A stretch of 64,000 nucleotides of DNA. Source: Legionella adelaidensis. Lineage in GTDB: Bacteria > Pseudomonadota > Gammaproteobacteria > Legionellales > Legionellaceae. Both the position numbers and the translations under genes were made by a program. Location: the NCBI RefSeq assembly GCF_900637865.1, contig NZ_LR134417.1, positions 35,001-99,000 of the forward strand, read 5' to 3'. Positions 18,225 to 26,029 of this stretch are shown here, one piece after another. Each line of letters starts with the position of its first letter. The first letter of the stretch is position 1. Below the pieces are notes generated by a model. The model was not told the origin of the DNA, did not search any database, and was given only the letters and a program-made list of their open reading frames with translations.

Positions 18225-18548
18225 ATGAAATCTTTGGTTCTGAAAGCTGCCTGTGTCGGACTTATGTGTGCAAGCTTCTCTTCTTTTGCTGAAAAAGTAG
18301 TAATCACTGGGGAACCGGTTATTTTAGACAAACGCGGTGACGTGTACTATGTACCCAGTACGGTAACTGCTTCTACCACTACTTATCATTATGTTACAGT
18401 TGATGGAACAAATAGAGTTTGTTATGCAGATCCACAACCGCAATTAGCATCTTTAGGTTTAATGGCGATTCAAGTAAATGTAGGCGGTACCACAGCTACT
18501 TGGAATTGCTATGAGTACAATACTGAATATTTTACAGTGACACCTTAA
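18225..18548 (+). CDS. Small secreted protein of unknown function
   Basis: Seen: 107 residues; signal peptide of 22 residues ending SSFA; mature domain opening EKVVITGEPVILDKRGDVY, then YHYVTVDGTNRVCY and TWNCYEYN. The two cysteines (near 68 and 94) could form a disulfide in a compact periplasmic beta-domain. I do not recognise a functional family. The start chosen has GGGAG 7-8 bases upstream; an earlier in-frame ATG would add 24 residues without a signal sequence and is rejected. Followed by a strong hairpin terminator. Confidence 0.85.
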   Translation: MKSLVLKAACVGLMCASFSSFAEKVVITGEPVILDKRGDVYYVPSTVTASTTTYHYVTVDGTNRVCYADPQPQLASLGLMAIQVNVGGTTATWNCYEYNTEYFTVTP

Positions 18549-18558
18549 GCTTTATTAA

Positions 18559-18585
18559 AAAGCTAGCGGCCATGCCGCTAGCTTT
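18559..18585. terminator. Bidirectional terminator between convergent genes
   Basis: AAAGCTAGCGGC, CAT loop, GCCGCTAGCTTT: a perfect 12-bp stem. On the minus strand it is followed by TTTTTAATAAA, so it best serves the orphan gene at 18593-20050. Confidence 0.88.
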
Positions 18586-18592
18586 AAGTACT

Positions 18593-20050
18593 TTACACTG
18601 AACAAGATACCGCAGCGGGTAAAGTGCGCGAAAGAACATGATCCAGACCACCAAACTGACGCACGAGATCTCCCAAATCACCTCTGGTTAGAGAACCAAT
18701 TTCCTGGTCATTAAGAGGATCGGAAGTTTCACCACTAATAATTGCTGCAAGTTTCCCAGCGGCTTTCACCTTGAAAGCGCGACCATCGGATTCAGCAGTA
18801 CCTTTTGCTATACTAGCTAAAAACCCAAGCACATGGCCCTTATACACAGGTCCCTGTTCCCTTTCATCCGCATAAGCAATTAATTCTTGACGAAGAAGGT
18901 CTAAGTCTTCGACTTTTTTAGCCTCAAGACCTAATGCTGAACTTTCATTAGGAGAGCCAACTTCCGCACTCACGTCAAGCCCGGCAACAATATCCTCAAA
19001 TGGAGCTCTGTTTTCGGCATAATCGGATCCAGGAGTATCTTCGGAAAGTACTTCTTGGCTCCCGCGTTGCACCGGCGTACCAGGTTGAAAAGGAAACGTA
19101 CTTTCCATCTCTTTATACGCTGCCATAAAAGGGTTAACAACCTTTTGGACGTAATGGGATTTACCTAATTGCTCTTCAGTACGGGCTCCCTTCAAGATAG
19201 CAAATACCTCTTCCATCGTCGCAAGCGGTTTGGCTTTTAATTCTGCTATATTTTTATCGATATAAGTATGTTGTTTCTTTCTGGTAAAGAATGATTCGCG
19301 TGCTGCTATTTGTGCTTTTTCATTAGTTAAATACGCAATTGCAGCTGCAGCAGGCAACCCGATTGTTCCCATAGGACCGCTGCTACTATAAGTATTATGG
19401 GGCGCATTTAATTCACCGAAATTTTTTGTGCGCAAAATAGAAACTTGTTTGTAATTTGAATCTGTTTTGCGTTGTTGTTTACCTTGCTCAATTTCAGCGG
19501 ATAAACTTTCTGATAAAGCAACTTCTGCTGCAGTTAAAGAAGATTTTGCAATTAAAGCATCGCGTTGCGCTATTTTTTGAGTTAAAGCGGAATCAAATTC
19601 TTTTGAATAAGCATTCTCATAAACATATGCGTGTAAATAACCATCTGTAGTTACCTCAACATGCATACCAACATTACAATTTACCGGGGCGGACACTGCG
19701 TGTAACAATACATCATCAAACCCTAGGTGCTTTAATTCTTCCGCCATTTTTTGGGCGAGCGTTTTTTCTTCATCAGGTATTAACAGGCCTGCTTCAGGAG
19801 CAATTAAATAGAGATGTTTAAGTGCAGTTCTATTCTCTGGAATTAATTTAGCAAAATCTGCTGCCAGTTGCTTTGGGGTTTTACCACCAAGCGTGCTAGC
19901 ATTCATTTCAGTTTGAGCAACTAACATCACTTGTTCAACGGGGGTATCCAGTGGTCTATCGGGATTTAATTGTATTGCAGGTTTTTTGGTAATGCTTACT
20001 AAAGTTGCAGCGGTACCGAAATCTACATCATTAACATACAAAATTTTCAT
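18593..20050 (-). CDS. Large orphan cytosolic-type protein, 485 aa; effector candidate
   Basis: Family not recognised. Seen: 485 residues, no signal peptide or clear membrane segment. The first 125 residues (MKILYVNDVDFG..., TLGGKTPKQLAADFAKL, LKHLYLIAPEAG, MAEELKHLGFDDVLLHAVSAP) look like an alpha/beta domain resembling in rhythm the caspase-like C80/C11 peptidase fold, but the expected catalytic His and Cys are not evident, so no peptidase call is made. A helical, coiled-coil-prone middle (about 150-290) and an acidic tail follow. The ATG chosen has TAAGGAT upstream; an earlier ATG would add 12 residues without a better site. Single-gene unit with its own terminator. Confidence 0.75.
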   Translation of the reverse strand: MKILYVNDVDFGTAATLVSITKKPAIQLNPDRPLDTPVEQVMLVAQTEMNASTLGGKTPKQLAADFAKLIPENRTALKHLYLIAPEAGLLIPDEEKTLAQKMAEELKHLGFDDVLLHAVSAPVNCNVGMHVEVTTDGYLHAYVYENAYSKEFDSALTQKIAQRDALIAKSSLTAAEVALSESLSAEIEQGKQQRKTDSNYKQVSILRTKNFGELNAPHNTYSSSGPMGTIGLPAAAAIAYLTNEKAQIAARESFFTRKKQHTYIDKNIAELKAKPLATMEEVFAILKGARTEEQLGKSHYVQKVVNPFMAAYKEMESTFPFQPGTPVQRGSQEVLSEDTPGSDYAENRAPFEDIVAGLDVSAEVGSPNESSALGLEAKKVEDLDLLRQELIAYADEREQGPVYKGHVLGFLASIAKGTAESDGRAFKVKAAGKLAAIISGETSDPLNDQEIGSLTRGDLGDLVRQFGGLDHVLSRTLPAAVSCSV

Positions 20051-20196
20051 ATAATCATCCTTAATTGTTAAATACCATTTATCCATAAATGCTATTTCCC
20101 GGATCTAATAGAATATACCCTATTTTTTTTCAAAACAACCATTAATTTTTAAGGAAATGTTTACTATATTTTTTAATAACTTAAGCAAGGAAAAAA

Positions 20197-20841
20197 ATGG
20201 AAAAATATATCGACAGGCAAGAAGCTGGAGAAATTTTAGCGAAAGAATTAATCGGCTATAAAAAAGTAAAAGACACTATTATCTATGCATTGCCAAGAGG
20301 CGGGGTACCCGTTGCATATCAAGTGGCAAAAAAACTTGATTTACCCTTAGACGTTTTTATTGTAAGAAAATTAGGAGTCCCCGGGCATGAAGAACTAGCA
20401 TTCGGCGCGATAGCTGGTGAAAATACTGTTTTATATAACGAGCGAATTATTCGTGATTTATCTATACCTAAAGAAGTTGTAGAAAAAATAATTGCTAAGG
20501 AAAAGAAAGAATTAGAACGCCGTGAATTAAATTATAGGGGGAATATTCCTCATCCTGACATAGAAAATAAAACTATTATTCTAATTGATGATGGAATAGC
20601 AACAGGAGCCACCATACGGGTCGCTATAAAAGCCCTTAGAGAACAAAATCCACGGGAAATTATTTTAGCAGCCCCCGTAGCCTCTTTAGCAACAATCAAA
20701 GAAATGGCAGTCGAAGTCGACAAAATATATTGTCCCCTTCAGCCCGTACAATTTTTTGCAGTAGGTTTGTGGTATGAAGATTTTTCGCAAACGACAGACG
20801 AAGAGGTTCGTGAATTATTAAAATTATCAAAAAAAATGTAA
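20197..20841 (+). CDS. Phosphoribosyltransferase-family protein
   Basis: Seen: 214 residues; YALPRGGVPVAYQVAKKLDLPLDV opening (about 28-51, typical of the COG1926 group), and the PRPP-binding loop IILIDDGIATGATI at about 127-140, the family's acidic pair plus T-G-A-T. The substrate is unknown; these stand-alone proteins are often found beside hydrolases or stress genes and may act in nucleobase salvage. AAGGAAAA precedes the ATG. Palindromic repeat copy 2 begins 37 bases after the stop and may form the 3' end of the mRNA. Confidence 0.88.
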   Translation: MEKYIDRQEAGEILAKELIGYKKVKDTIIYALPRGGVPVAYQVAKKLDLPLDVFIVRKLGVPGHEELAFGAIAGENTVLYNERIIRDLSIPKEVVEKIIAKEKKELERRELNYRGNIPHPDIENKTIILIDDGIATGATIRVAIKALREQNPREIILAAPVASLATIKEMAVEVDKIYCPLQPVQFFAVGLWYEDFSQTTDEEVRELLKLSKKM

Positions 20842-20878
20842 GTTGGAACAGAAAAAGGCTTCTCACTATTTTTTTAAT

Positions 20879-20947
20879 GTAGGTTGGCGCCATCAGGCCA
20901 ACAAACGACCTCGCAAAGGAGTGTTGGGCCTATCGGTGCCAACCTAC
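20879..20947. repeat. 69-bp palindromic repeat, copy 2
   Basis: GTAGGTTGGCGCC...GGCCAACA, loop, TGTTGGGCC...GGTGCCAACCTAC. Located between convergent genes (phosphoribosyltransferase and short-chain dehydrogenase). The loop sequence ACAAACGACCTCGC is shared with copy 3 and the degraded copy, so the whole unit, not only the arms, is conserved. Confidence 0.88.
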
Positions 20948-21003
20948 AATTGCGCATCTTTTTTGCTTTTTAAAAATGAGAGGATTCCTCAGGCCTTCGG
21001 CAC

Positions 21004-21870
21004 CTACGAATTTACAATCACTCCACCATTCGGATGCAATACTTGTCCTGTCATGTATGAGGAGTCTTCGGAGGCTAAATAAACATACGCCGGCGCAATT
21101 TCTGAAGGTTGACCTGCTCTTTTCATAGGAACCTGGTTACCAAACTCTTCAACTTCTTTAGCTGAAAAAGTAGAAGGAATAAGAGGGGTCCAAATAGGTC
21201 CCGGAGCAACAGCATTTACTCTTATACCCCTGGCTATCAAATTTTGGGATAGTGAACGCGTCAAAGCAATAATCGCCCCTTTAGTTGCAGAATAATCGAG
21301 AAGATGGTCACTACCTTTATAAGCTGTTACCGAAGTAGTATTTATAATAACATCTCCCTTTTGAAAATGCGGTAATAGGACTTTTATCATATAAAAATAC
21401 GAAAAAAAATTCGTTTTAAAAGTAGCCTCTAATTGTTCGCAACTGATTTCCTCAATAGAATTTTTAGGATGCTGCTCTGCAACATTGTTTACTAATATAT
21501 TGATTCGCTTGGCTTCTTTTAATGCATTTGTTACTAAAGTTTCACAAGCATCATAACTTTGAAGGTTTTCCGGCATTAGCCAACAGGTTTTCCCTATTTT
21601 TTCGATAATAGATTGTGTTTTTTTTGCATCTTCATGCTCATTCAGGTAATGAACAATGACATCCGCACCCTCCATTGCAAAAGCACAAGCTACAGCCCGG
21701 CCAATACCGCTATCTCCACCAGTAACTAATGCGATTTTCCCTTCTAATTTTCCACTACCGCGGTAATGAGGCGCAATAAATTCCGGTTGAGGATGCATTT
21801 TGGACTCAATTCCTGGTTGTTTATTTTGATGTTGGGGAGGCTGTTGTGATTTATCTTTTAATTTTGTCAT
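21004..21870 (-). CDS. Short-chain dehydrogenase/reductase (YghA-like group)
   Basis: NAD(P)-dependent oxidoreductase, substrate unknown. Seen: 288 residues; a 45-residue Gln/Pro/His-rich N-terminal extension (SQQPPQHQNKQPG, HPQPEF) typical of the YghA/general-stress-protein-39 type; Rossmann motif TGGDSGIGRA near 52; NNVAEQH near 130; catalytic Ser in NTTSVTAYKG and the YSATKGA Tyr-x3-Lys pair. Start: the ATG with AAGGAGTGG upstream, rather than an earlier in-frame one that would run into the preceding gene. It follows the radical SAM gene by 34 bp and is probably co-transcribed with it. Confidence 0.92.
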   Translation of the reverse strand: MTKLKDKSQQPPQHQNKQPGIESKMHPQPEFIAPHYRGSGKLEGKIALVTGGDSGIGRAVACAFAMEGADVIVHYLNEHEDAKKTQSIIEKIGKTCWLMPENLQSYDACETLVTNALKEAKRINILVNNVAEQHPKNSIEEISCEQLEATFKTNFFSYFYMIKVLLPHFQKGDVIINTTSVTAYKGSDHLLDYSATKGAIIALTRSLSQNLIARGIRVNAVAPGPIWTPLIPSTFSAKEVEEFGNQVPMKRAGQPSEIAPAYVYLASEDSSYMTGQVLHPNGGVIVNS

Positions 21871-21904
21871 TTTCCACTCCTTGGTAAAGACTCTATAAAT
21901 GGTT

Positions 21905-22993
21905 TTATACGATTCCTGCAAATAAATCCAATTGACCATTCATACTTTGGTTTTTCTTTATTAATTGTGAACAATCCAAATCAATAGAAGGAGTGGTGTT
22001 TATATTAAATCGTTTGCAAGCAAGTCTAAAGCGAGTCTCCAATAAAGAAGCAAATTGACCTTCCCCTCGCATTCGTTTTCCGAAGGCGGAATCATACTCC
22101 TTCCCGCCACGCATTTGTTTAATTAAACTCATCACATGTTCTGCCTTTTGGGGAAAATGCTGGCCTAGCCATTCCTTAAATAAATCTTTTACTTCATAGG
22201 GTAAGCGAATTAAAACATAGGCTGCGTGTTTTATTCCGGCTTCACTGATAGTGCGTAGTATTTTTTCTAACTCCATATCATTTACCATGGGTATAACAGG
22301 GGCTACCATAACATTCACCGGAATATTCTGTTCTATTAAATTTTTCGCCACCCTGACTCTTGCCATAGGGGCTGATGTCCTTGGCTCCATAATACGTTTT
22401 AATTCAATGGACAATGTAGTAATACTTACATTAACTCTCACTAAATTGTGCTTAGCCATTTTACTCAAGATATCTATGTCTCTTTCAACTAAGGAATTTT
22501 TTGTAATTATAATAACGGGATGCTTGTGCTCCCAAAGAATTTCTAAAAGACTTCTTGTAATCTTTAATTCCCCTTCGACAGGTTGATAAGGATCGGTGTT
22601 TGCTCCAATTACGATAGGTTTGCAAATATACTTTGCTTTATTAATTTCACGTTTTAATAACTCTGCAGCATCCTCTTTATAAAAAATTTTAGTTTCAAAA
22701 TCCAAGCCGGGTGATAGATTTACGTAAGCATGAGAAGGCCTGGCATAGCAATAAATACAACCATGCTCACAACCACGGTAAGGGTTTATAGATTGTTCAA
22801 ATCCAATGTCGGGTGAGTTATTTCGCGTAATAATTGTTTTAGCCGGTTCTGGATATAAAAAAGTTTCAAGCGGCGGCATTTCCTCCTCTTCCTCTCCCCA
22901 GCCATCATCATACTTCTCATAAGTATTAATCTCAAAACGCCCATGCGGGTTGGAAATAGCGCCGCGGTTTTTAGTGTTTGGTTTTTGTTTCAT
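21905..22993 (-). CDS. PA0069-type radical SAM protein
   Basis: Radical SAM protein distantly related to spore photoproduct lyase; reaction not established. Seen: 362 residues; N-terminal RGAISNPHGRFE signature of the group; cluster motif GCEHGCIYCYARPSH (C-x3-C-x2-C) near 73-87; GANTDPYQPVE near 128-138, where the SAM-binding region begins; MVAPVIPMVND near 220. C-terminal part Lys/Arg-rich. Expression probably extends to the downstream dehydrogenase. A link to DNA repair is sometimes suggested for the group because of its similarity to SplB, but nothing here tests that; the polX-like gene is divergent from it, 121 bp away. Confidence 0.92.
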   Translation of the reverse strand: MKQKPNTKNRGAISNPHGRFEINTYEKYDDGWGEEEEEMPPLETFLYPEPAKTIITRNNSPDIGFEQSINPYRGCEHGCIYCYARPSHAYVNLSPGLDFETKIFYKEDAAELLKREINKAKYICKPIVIGANTDPYQPVEGELKITRSLLEILWEHKHPVIIITKNSLVERDIDILSKMAKHNLVRVNVSITTLSIELKRIMEPRTSAPMARVRVAKNLIEQNIPVNVMVAPVIPMVNDMELEKILRTISEAGIKHAAYVLIRLPYEVKDLFKEWLGQHFPQKAEHVMSLIKQMRGGKEYDSAFGKRMRGEGQFASLLETRFRLACKRFNINTTPSIDLDCSQLIKKNQSMNGQLDLFAGIV

Positions 22994-23114
22994 ATATTTT
23001 TTTTTGAAAAAATAGATTCATATTGGCTTAATTTTAATTCTGGTGATCATTATTTGGAAGTTAATTTTATTCGCCTGTTATACTTACTACATAGAAACGA
23101 TATTTTCTTTGCGT

Positions 23115-24653
23115 ATGGTTAAAAGTAATAAGGACATTGCTGATTATCTATATCAATTTTCGGATCTTCTAGATGCCGCCGGAGCAGACCGTTATCGTGT
23201 AAGAGCCTATCGACGCGCGGCACGAGAATTATTAAAAGAAAAAGAAATTATCCTCCAAAATCCTCAATTCGATTTAACTTCCATACCTGGTATTGGCAAG
23301 AAAATTGCCTCAGTTATTCAACATATAATTGTAAATAACCAATTACCTGAAATAATAAATTCTTCCGCTGATAAGAAAGTTACTGGCAAACGACCACGCA
23401 AATTTCTACGCCTCTATCATGCTCTGCCTATTGCCTATCATTTAGAAAGGCTTTTAAATAAAATCCCTGAAGTAACCAAAGTGGCCTGGTGCGGAGAAAT
23501 CCGCCGCAAAGTCGAAGTAGTCACTTCGCTGGATTTTTTAATCTGTACAGAGGATTTCAACACAATAATCGAACATTTAAGTGATCAGAACGAATTACAC
23601 CATATCATTGAGCAGGCAGATGATTTCTTGCATGGCGTTTTATGGTCAGGTGCTATTTTGCATCTCTATAATGCCTCAAAAAGTTTTTTTGGCGCCAGGT
23701 TATTAATGCTTACAGGAAATCAAAAACATTTGGAAGAACTCAAACAACACGCACAAAATCATTCTTATCAACTGAACAATAAAGGTCTTTATAAAAATGA
23801 ATATAAAGTTGCGGGGCAATCAGAAAAGTCCATTTACACCCATCTAAAACTATCTTACATAGAGCCTGAACTAAGGGAAGGACGTAATGAAATATCAGTC
23901 GCTATAAGGCATCAATTACCCAAGTTAATCACATTGAAAGATATAAGAGGTGACTTGCATTCTCACACCACTGAAACAGACGGGAAAGAATCTTTAGAGA
24001 CTATGGTAAGGGGAGCCATAGAATTAGGTTATGAATATGTAGCTATCACCGACCATTCAAAACGCTTAACTATTACCAATGGGATGGATGAAAAACGATT
24101 GCTTAATCAAATTAAACAAATTGATAAACTGAATGAACAGTTGTCTCATTTTCGCATTTTAAAATCTATTGAGGTTGATATCTTGGAGGATGGCTCCTTG
24201 GATTTAACAAATGATGTCTTAAAAGAATTAGACATAGTGGTATGTTCCATTCATTCACGCTTTAGAATTCCAGAGCACAAACAAACAACTAGAATATTAA
24301 AGGCTATGGATAATCCTTATTTTAATATCCTCGGCCACGCTACTGGTCGTTTAATCAAATCCCGACCTGCGTATGAAATTAATTTGCAAAAAATTTTTGA
24401 GGCTGCGAAAGAAAGAGGTTGTTGTATAGAACTCAATGGTCAACCTTATCGTTTAGATATTAATGACTTGTACTGCCAGATGGCGAAATCGATTGGAGTA
24501 AAAATGGCAATTTCTAGTGATGCGCATAGTGTAAGAGAATTGAGATTTATGCAATTTGGTATTTATCAAGCAAGAAGAGGATGGTTAGAAAAAAGCGATG
24601 TTATTAATGCCCATGGTTGGCGAACGTTAATGCGGATGATTAAGAGGATATAA
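23115..24653 (+). CDS. polX: PolX/PHP protein with a degenerate polymerase site (non-canonical family X polymerase)
   Basis: Family X DNA polymerase fused to a PHP phosphoesterase/exonuclease domain. Seen: 512 residues (typical about 570); helix-hairpin-helix IPGIGKKIASVI near 57; polymerase core with CGEIRRKVEVV, where the usual GS-x-RR and DxD motifs read GE and Ser138-Leu-Asp140, so one metal-binding Asp is lost; the third Asp region reads AILHLYN (about 180-186) and also lacks Asp. The PHP domain looks intact: HSH (His282, His284), TDHSK, IEVDIL, IHSRF, GHATGR and SSDAHS. Known: some bacterial PolX proteins with such substitutions lack polymerase activity and act as exonucleases. The family-like ATG has no clear ribosome-binding site; a GTG 72 bases upstream is the alternative. 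Confidence 0.9.
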   Translation: MVKSNKDIADYLYQFSDLLDAAGADRYRVRAYRRAARELLKEKEIILQNPQFDLTSIPGIGKKIASVIQHIIVNNQLPEIINSSADKKVTGKRPRKFLRLYHALPIAYHLERLLNKIPEVTKVAWCGEIRRKVEVVTSLDFLICTEDFNTIIEHLSDQNELHHIIEQADDFLHGVLWSGAILHLYNASKSFFGARLLMLTGNQKHLEELKQHAQNHSYQLNNKGLYKNEYKVAGQSEKSIYTHLKLSYIEPELREGRNEISVAIRHQLPKLITLKDIRGDLHSHTTETDGKESLETMVRGAIELGYEYVAITDHSKRLTITNGMDEKRLLNQIKQIDKLNEQLSHFRILKSIEVDILEDGSLDLTNDVLKELDIVVCSIHSRFRIPEHKQTTRILKAMDNPYFNILGHATGRLIKSRPAYEINLQKIFEAAKERGCCIELNGQPYRLDINDLYCQMAKSIGVKMAISSDAHSVRELRFMQFGIYQARRGWLEKSDVINAHGWRTLMRMIKRI

Positions 24654-24694
24654 AATACTTCACACATCTTGAATATATGAAAGAGTAGAACTTG

Positions 24695-24719
24695 AAAAAA
24701 TTCCCGCATTTCGCGGGAA
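24695..24719 (-). terminator. Terminator of the Lys/Ala-rich protein gene
   Basis: On the minus strand TTCCCGC-GAAAT-GCGGGAA followed by TTTTTT: a classical Rho-independent terminator, 53 bases after the stop codon. Confidence 0.88.
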
Positions 24720-24771
24720 CTCGAAATAAAAAAGTATTTTTCAGCCCGAAACCCTTTAAGTCTCCCTCTAA

Positions 24772-25329
24772 TTACATACCTTGCTTTTTATTTTTATCCT
24801 GGCTTGACTGCATGGGGGAACTTTGAAGACCTTGGACTCTTGCACCCAAGGCATATGGATCTTCTTTTTTACCTTGTTCGGCAGACTTACCTTTTTTTGC
24901 TTGAGGTTTTGTTTTAGGAGTACTCTCGTGCTTTGCTAATTTAGCTGAGGGTGCTTTTTTTGTGCTTGTTTTCTTTCCATTTGCACTTTTTGCTTTAGAT
25001 TTTTTGCTTTTTCCTTCCGTTTCTATTGGAATATTACGGCTTTCGCTTGAAGCTTTTTGATTGCTCGTATTTTTACCACCAAATTGATTTTGTAGAGGTG
25101 CCAGGCTTTTTGCCATGGATAAAGAAATCTCTTTAAAATATTCTAAAGTAACATGACCATTATGAATAAACATATGCAGTTGTTTTTCTAGCAAATCATT
25201 GTCAGGCATCTGGAAAAAATTTTCAGGTTTTAGCATGGGCATGGTAGTAAAATACTTTTCCAACAGACTCGCATAAGGTGCCGTTAAATTAGAGAACATA
25301 TTTAACGGATTATCACGATTATTTTGCAT
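24772..25329 (-). CDS. Protein with helical N-terminus and Lys/Ser/Ala-rich tail; phasin-like at best
   Basis: Seen: 185 residues, no signal peptide. Residues 1-85 are mostly helical with a run of Leu/Phe/Met (NMFSNL, YFTTMPML, MFIHNGHVTLEYFKEI); residues 86-185 are low complexity, rich in Lys, Ser and Ala (KSKKSKAKS, AKKGKSAEQGKK), like histone H1 or phasin tails. A granule-surface (phasin) or nucleoid role is possible from this layout, but no diagnostic motif decides. AGGAG lies before the ATG. The gene follows the mazG-like gene by 63 bp and has its own promoter candidate. Confidence 0.75.
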   Translation of the reverse strand: MQNNRDNPLNMFSNLTAPYASLLEKYFTTMPMLKPENFFQMPDNDLLEKQLHMFIHNGHVTLEYFKEISLSMAKSLAPLQNQFGGKNTSNQKASSESRNIPIETEGKSKKSKAKSANGKKTSTKKAPSAKLAKHESTPKTKPQAKKGKSAEQGKKEDPYALGARVQGLQSSPMQSSQDKNKKQGM

Positions 25330-25363
25330 TATAAATCTCCTTTTATATTGCGTTGCACAAATT

Positions 25364-25392
25364 AGGTTAGGGAGGTATTTTTATTTTGTCAA
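25364..25392 (-). promoter_or_regulatory. Candidate promoter of the Lys/Ala-rich protein gene
   Basis: Perfect -35 TTGACA overlapping the end of the mazG-like gene, 17-bp spacer, and a poor -10 (TAACCT). The leader would be about 28 bases. Confidence 0.5.
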
Positions 25393-25770
25393 TTAACTGA
25401 CCTCTTTTTTGGCTTTATCCCAGTATTTCATAAGGTCTTTAAAAGAATGGTTTTTCAAAGAAGCCAACCCATCTTTCTGCGCCAAATCTTTTACCGCATT
25501 TAACCTTCGTTCAAATTTATTCGTGGTTAATTTTAGGGTTTCTTCCGGATCTAATTTACAGAAAACACATAAAGAGATTACCGCATGAAATAGATCGCCA
25601 ATTTCTTCTTGTAAGCCTTTTGGGTTTTGACAGGACTCCACCTGAAGGTGCTCAATTATTTCATTTATTTCACTCTTTATTTGAGCAATGATTTGATCGG
25701 TGTTTTCCCAACTAAAACCAAAATCGTCTGCATCTGCTTCTAACAACTCCATTCTTTTCAATATATTCAT
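25393..25770 (-). CDS. Short MazG-like nucleotide pyrophosphohydrolase
   Basis: MazG-type enzymes hydrolyse (d)NTPs to NMP and pyrophosphate, cleaning the pool or lowering ppGpp. Seen: 125 residues, one MazG domain (E. coli MazG has two in 263). Acidic metal-binding helix SEINEIIEHL near 33-42, then LQEEIGDLFHAVISL near 52-66 (ExxxD pair) and DPEETLKLTTNKFERRL near 79-95, all typical. Very strong ribosome-binding site GAGGGG. The promoter carries the same palindromic box as amgK and pit. It differs from housekeeping mazG in size and could serve a specialised nucleotide. Confidence 0.85.
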   Translation of the reverse strand: MNILKRMELLEADADDFGFSWENTDQIIAQIKSEINEIIEHLQVESCQNPKGLQEEIGDLFHAVISLCVFCKLDPEETLKLTTNKFERRLNAVKDLAQKDGLASLKNHSFKDLMKYWDKAKKEVS

Positions 25771-25814
25771 AGCCCCTCAAAAAGGTAGTGACTCTTTTGC
25801 GAATTTTGTACTAA

Positions 25815-25848
25815 TATATACGCAAGGAGCTCCAAAATGCTATTTTGA
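25815..25848 (-). promoter_or_regulatory. Promoter of the mazG-like gene with palindromic box over the -35
   Basis: On the minus strand CAAAAT-AGC-ATTTTG, with ATAGCA at the -35 position, 17-bp spacer (11 of 17 bases shared with the other two copies) and TATATA as -10; leader of about 38 bases. Same geometry as the promoters of amgK and pit. Confidence 0.7.
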
Positions 25849-25971
25849 TTTGTCAATTTTTGCGTCTAGGAAACCCCGAGAAAAACCCAATAAGTGAACG
25901 ATTACTCGTTTTTAACTTATTAGGCACAAACCTTGCCGTGCAAATCGAGCAATTTGAAGTATCAGACATAC

Positions 25972-26029
25972 TTTAGAAACAAGGACTGTTTCTAAATAGA
26001 TTTTAACAAGAATAAAAAAAGGATTTTTT
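25972..26029 (+). promoter_or_regulatory. Leader with two GGA-exposing hairpins (possible CsrA control)
   Basis: TTTAGAAACA-AGGAC-TGTTTCTAAA, a perfect 10-bp stem displaying GGA in a 5-base loop, lies about 33 bases before the start codon. A second GGA sits between A6 and T6 directly at the ribosome-binding site (AAAAAAGGATTTTTTATG). ACAAGGA plus UGU resembles the CsrA/RsmA site (ACARGGAUGU) with one extra base. Paired sites, one over the ribosome-binding site, are how CsrA represses translation in studied genes. The identification is inference. Confidence 0.5.

Noticed and set aside
20087-20097. Fourth copy of the palindromic promoter box (AAATAGCATTT) upstream of the 485-aa orphan
   Set aside because: Arms are shorter, the spacer to a poor TATTTA -10 is 15 rather than 17, and the spacer sequence does not match; kept out of the family.
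20843-21082. 79-codon reading frame after the phosphoribosyltransferase gene
   Set aside because: Runs through palindromic repeat copy 2 and into the antisense of the dehydrogenase gene; no homology-like features.
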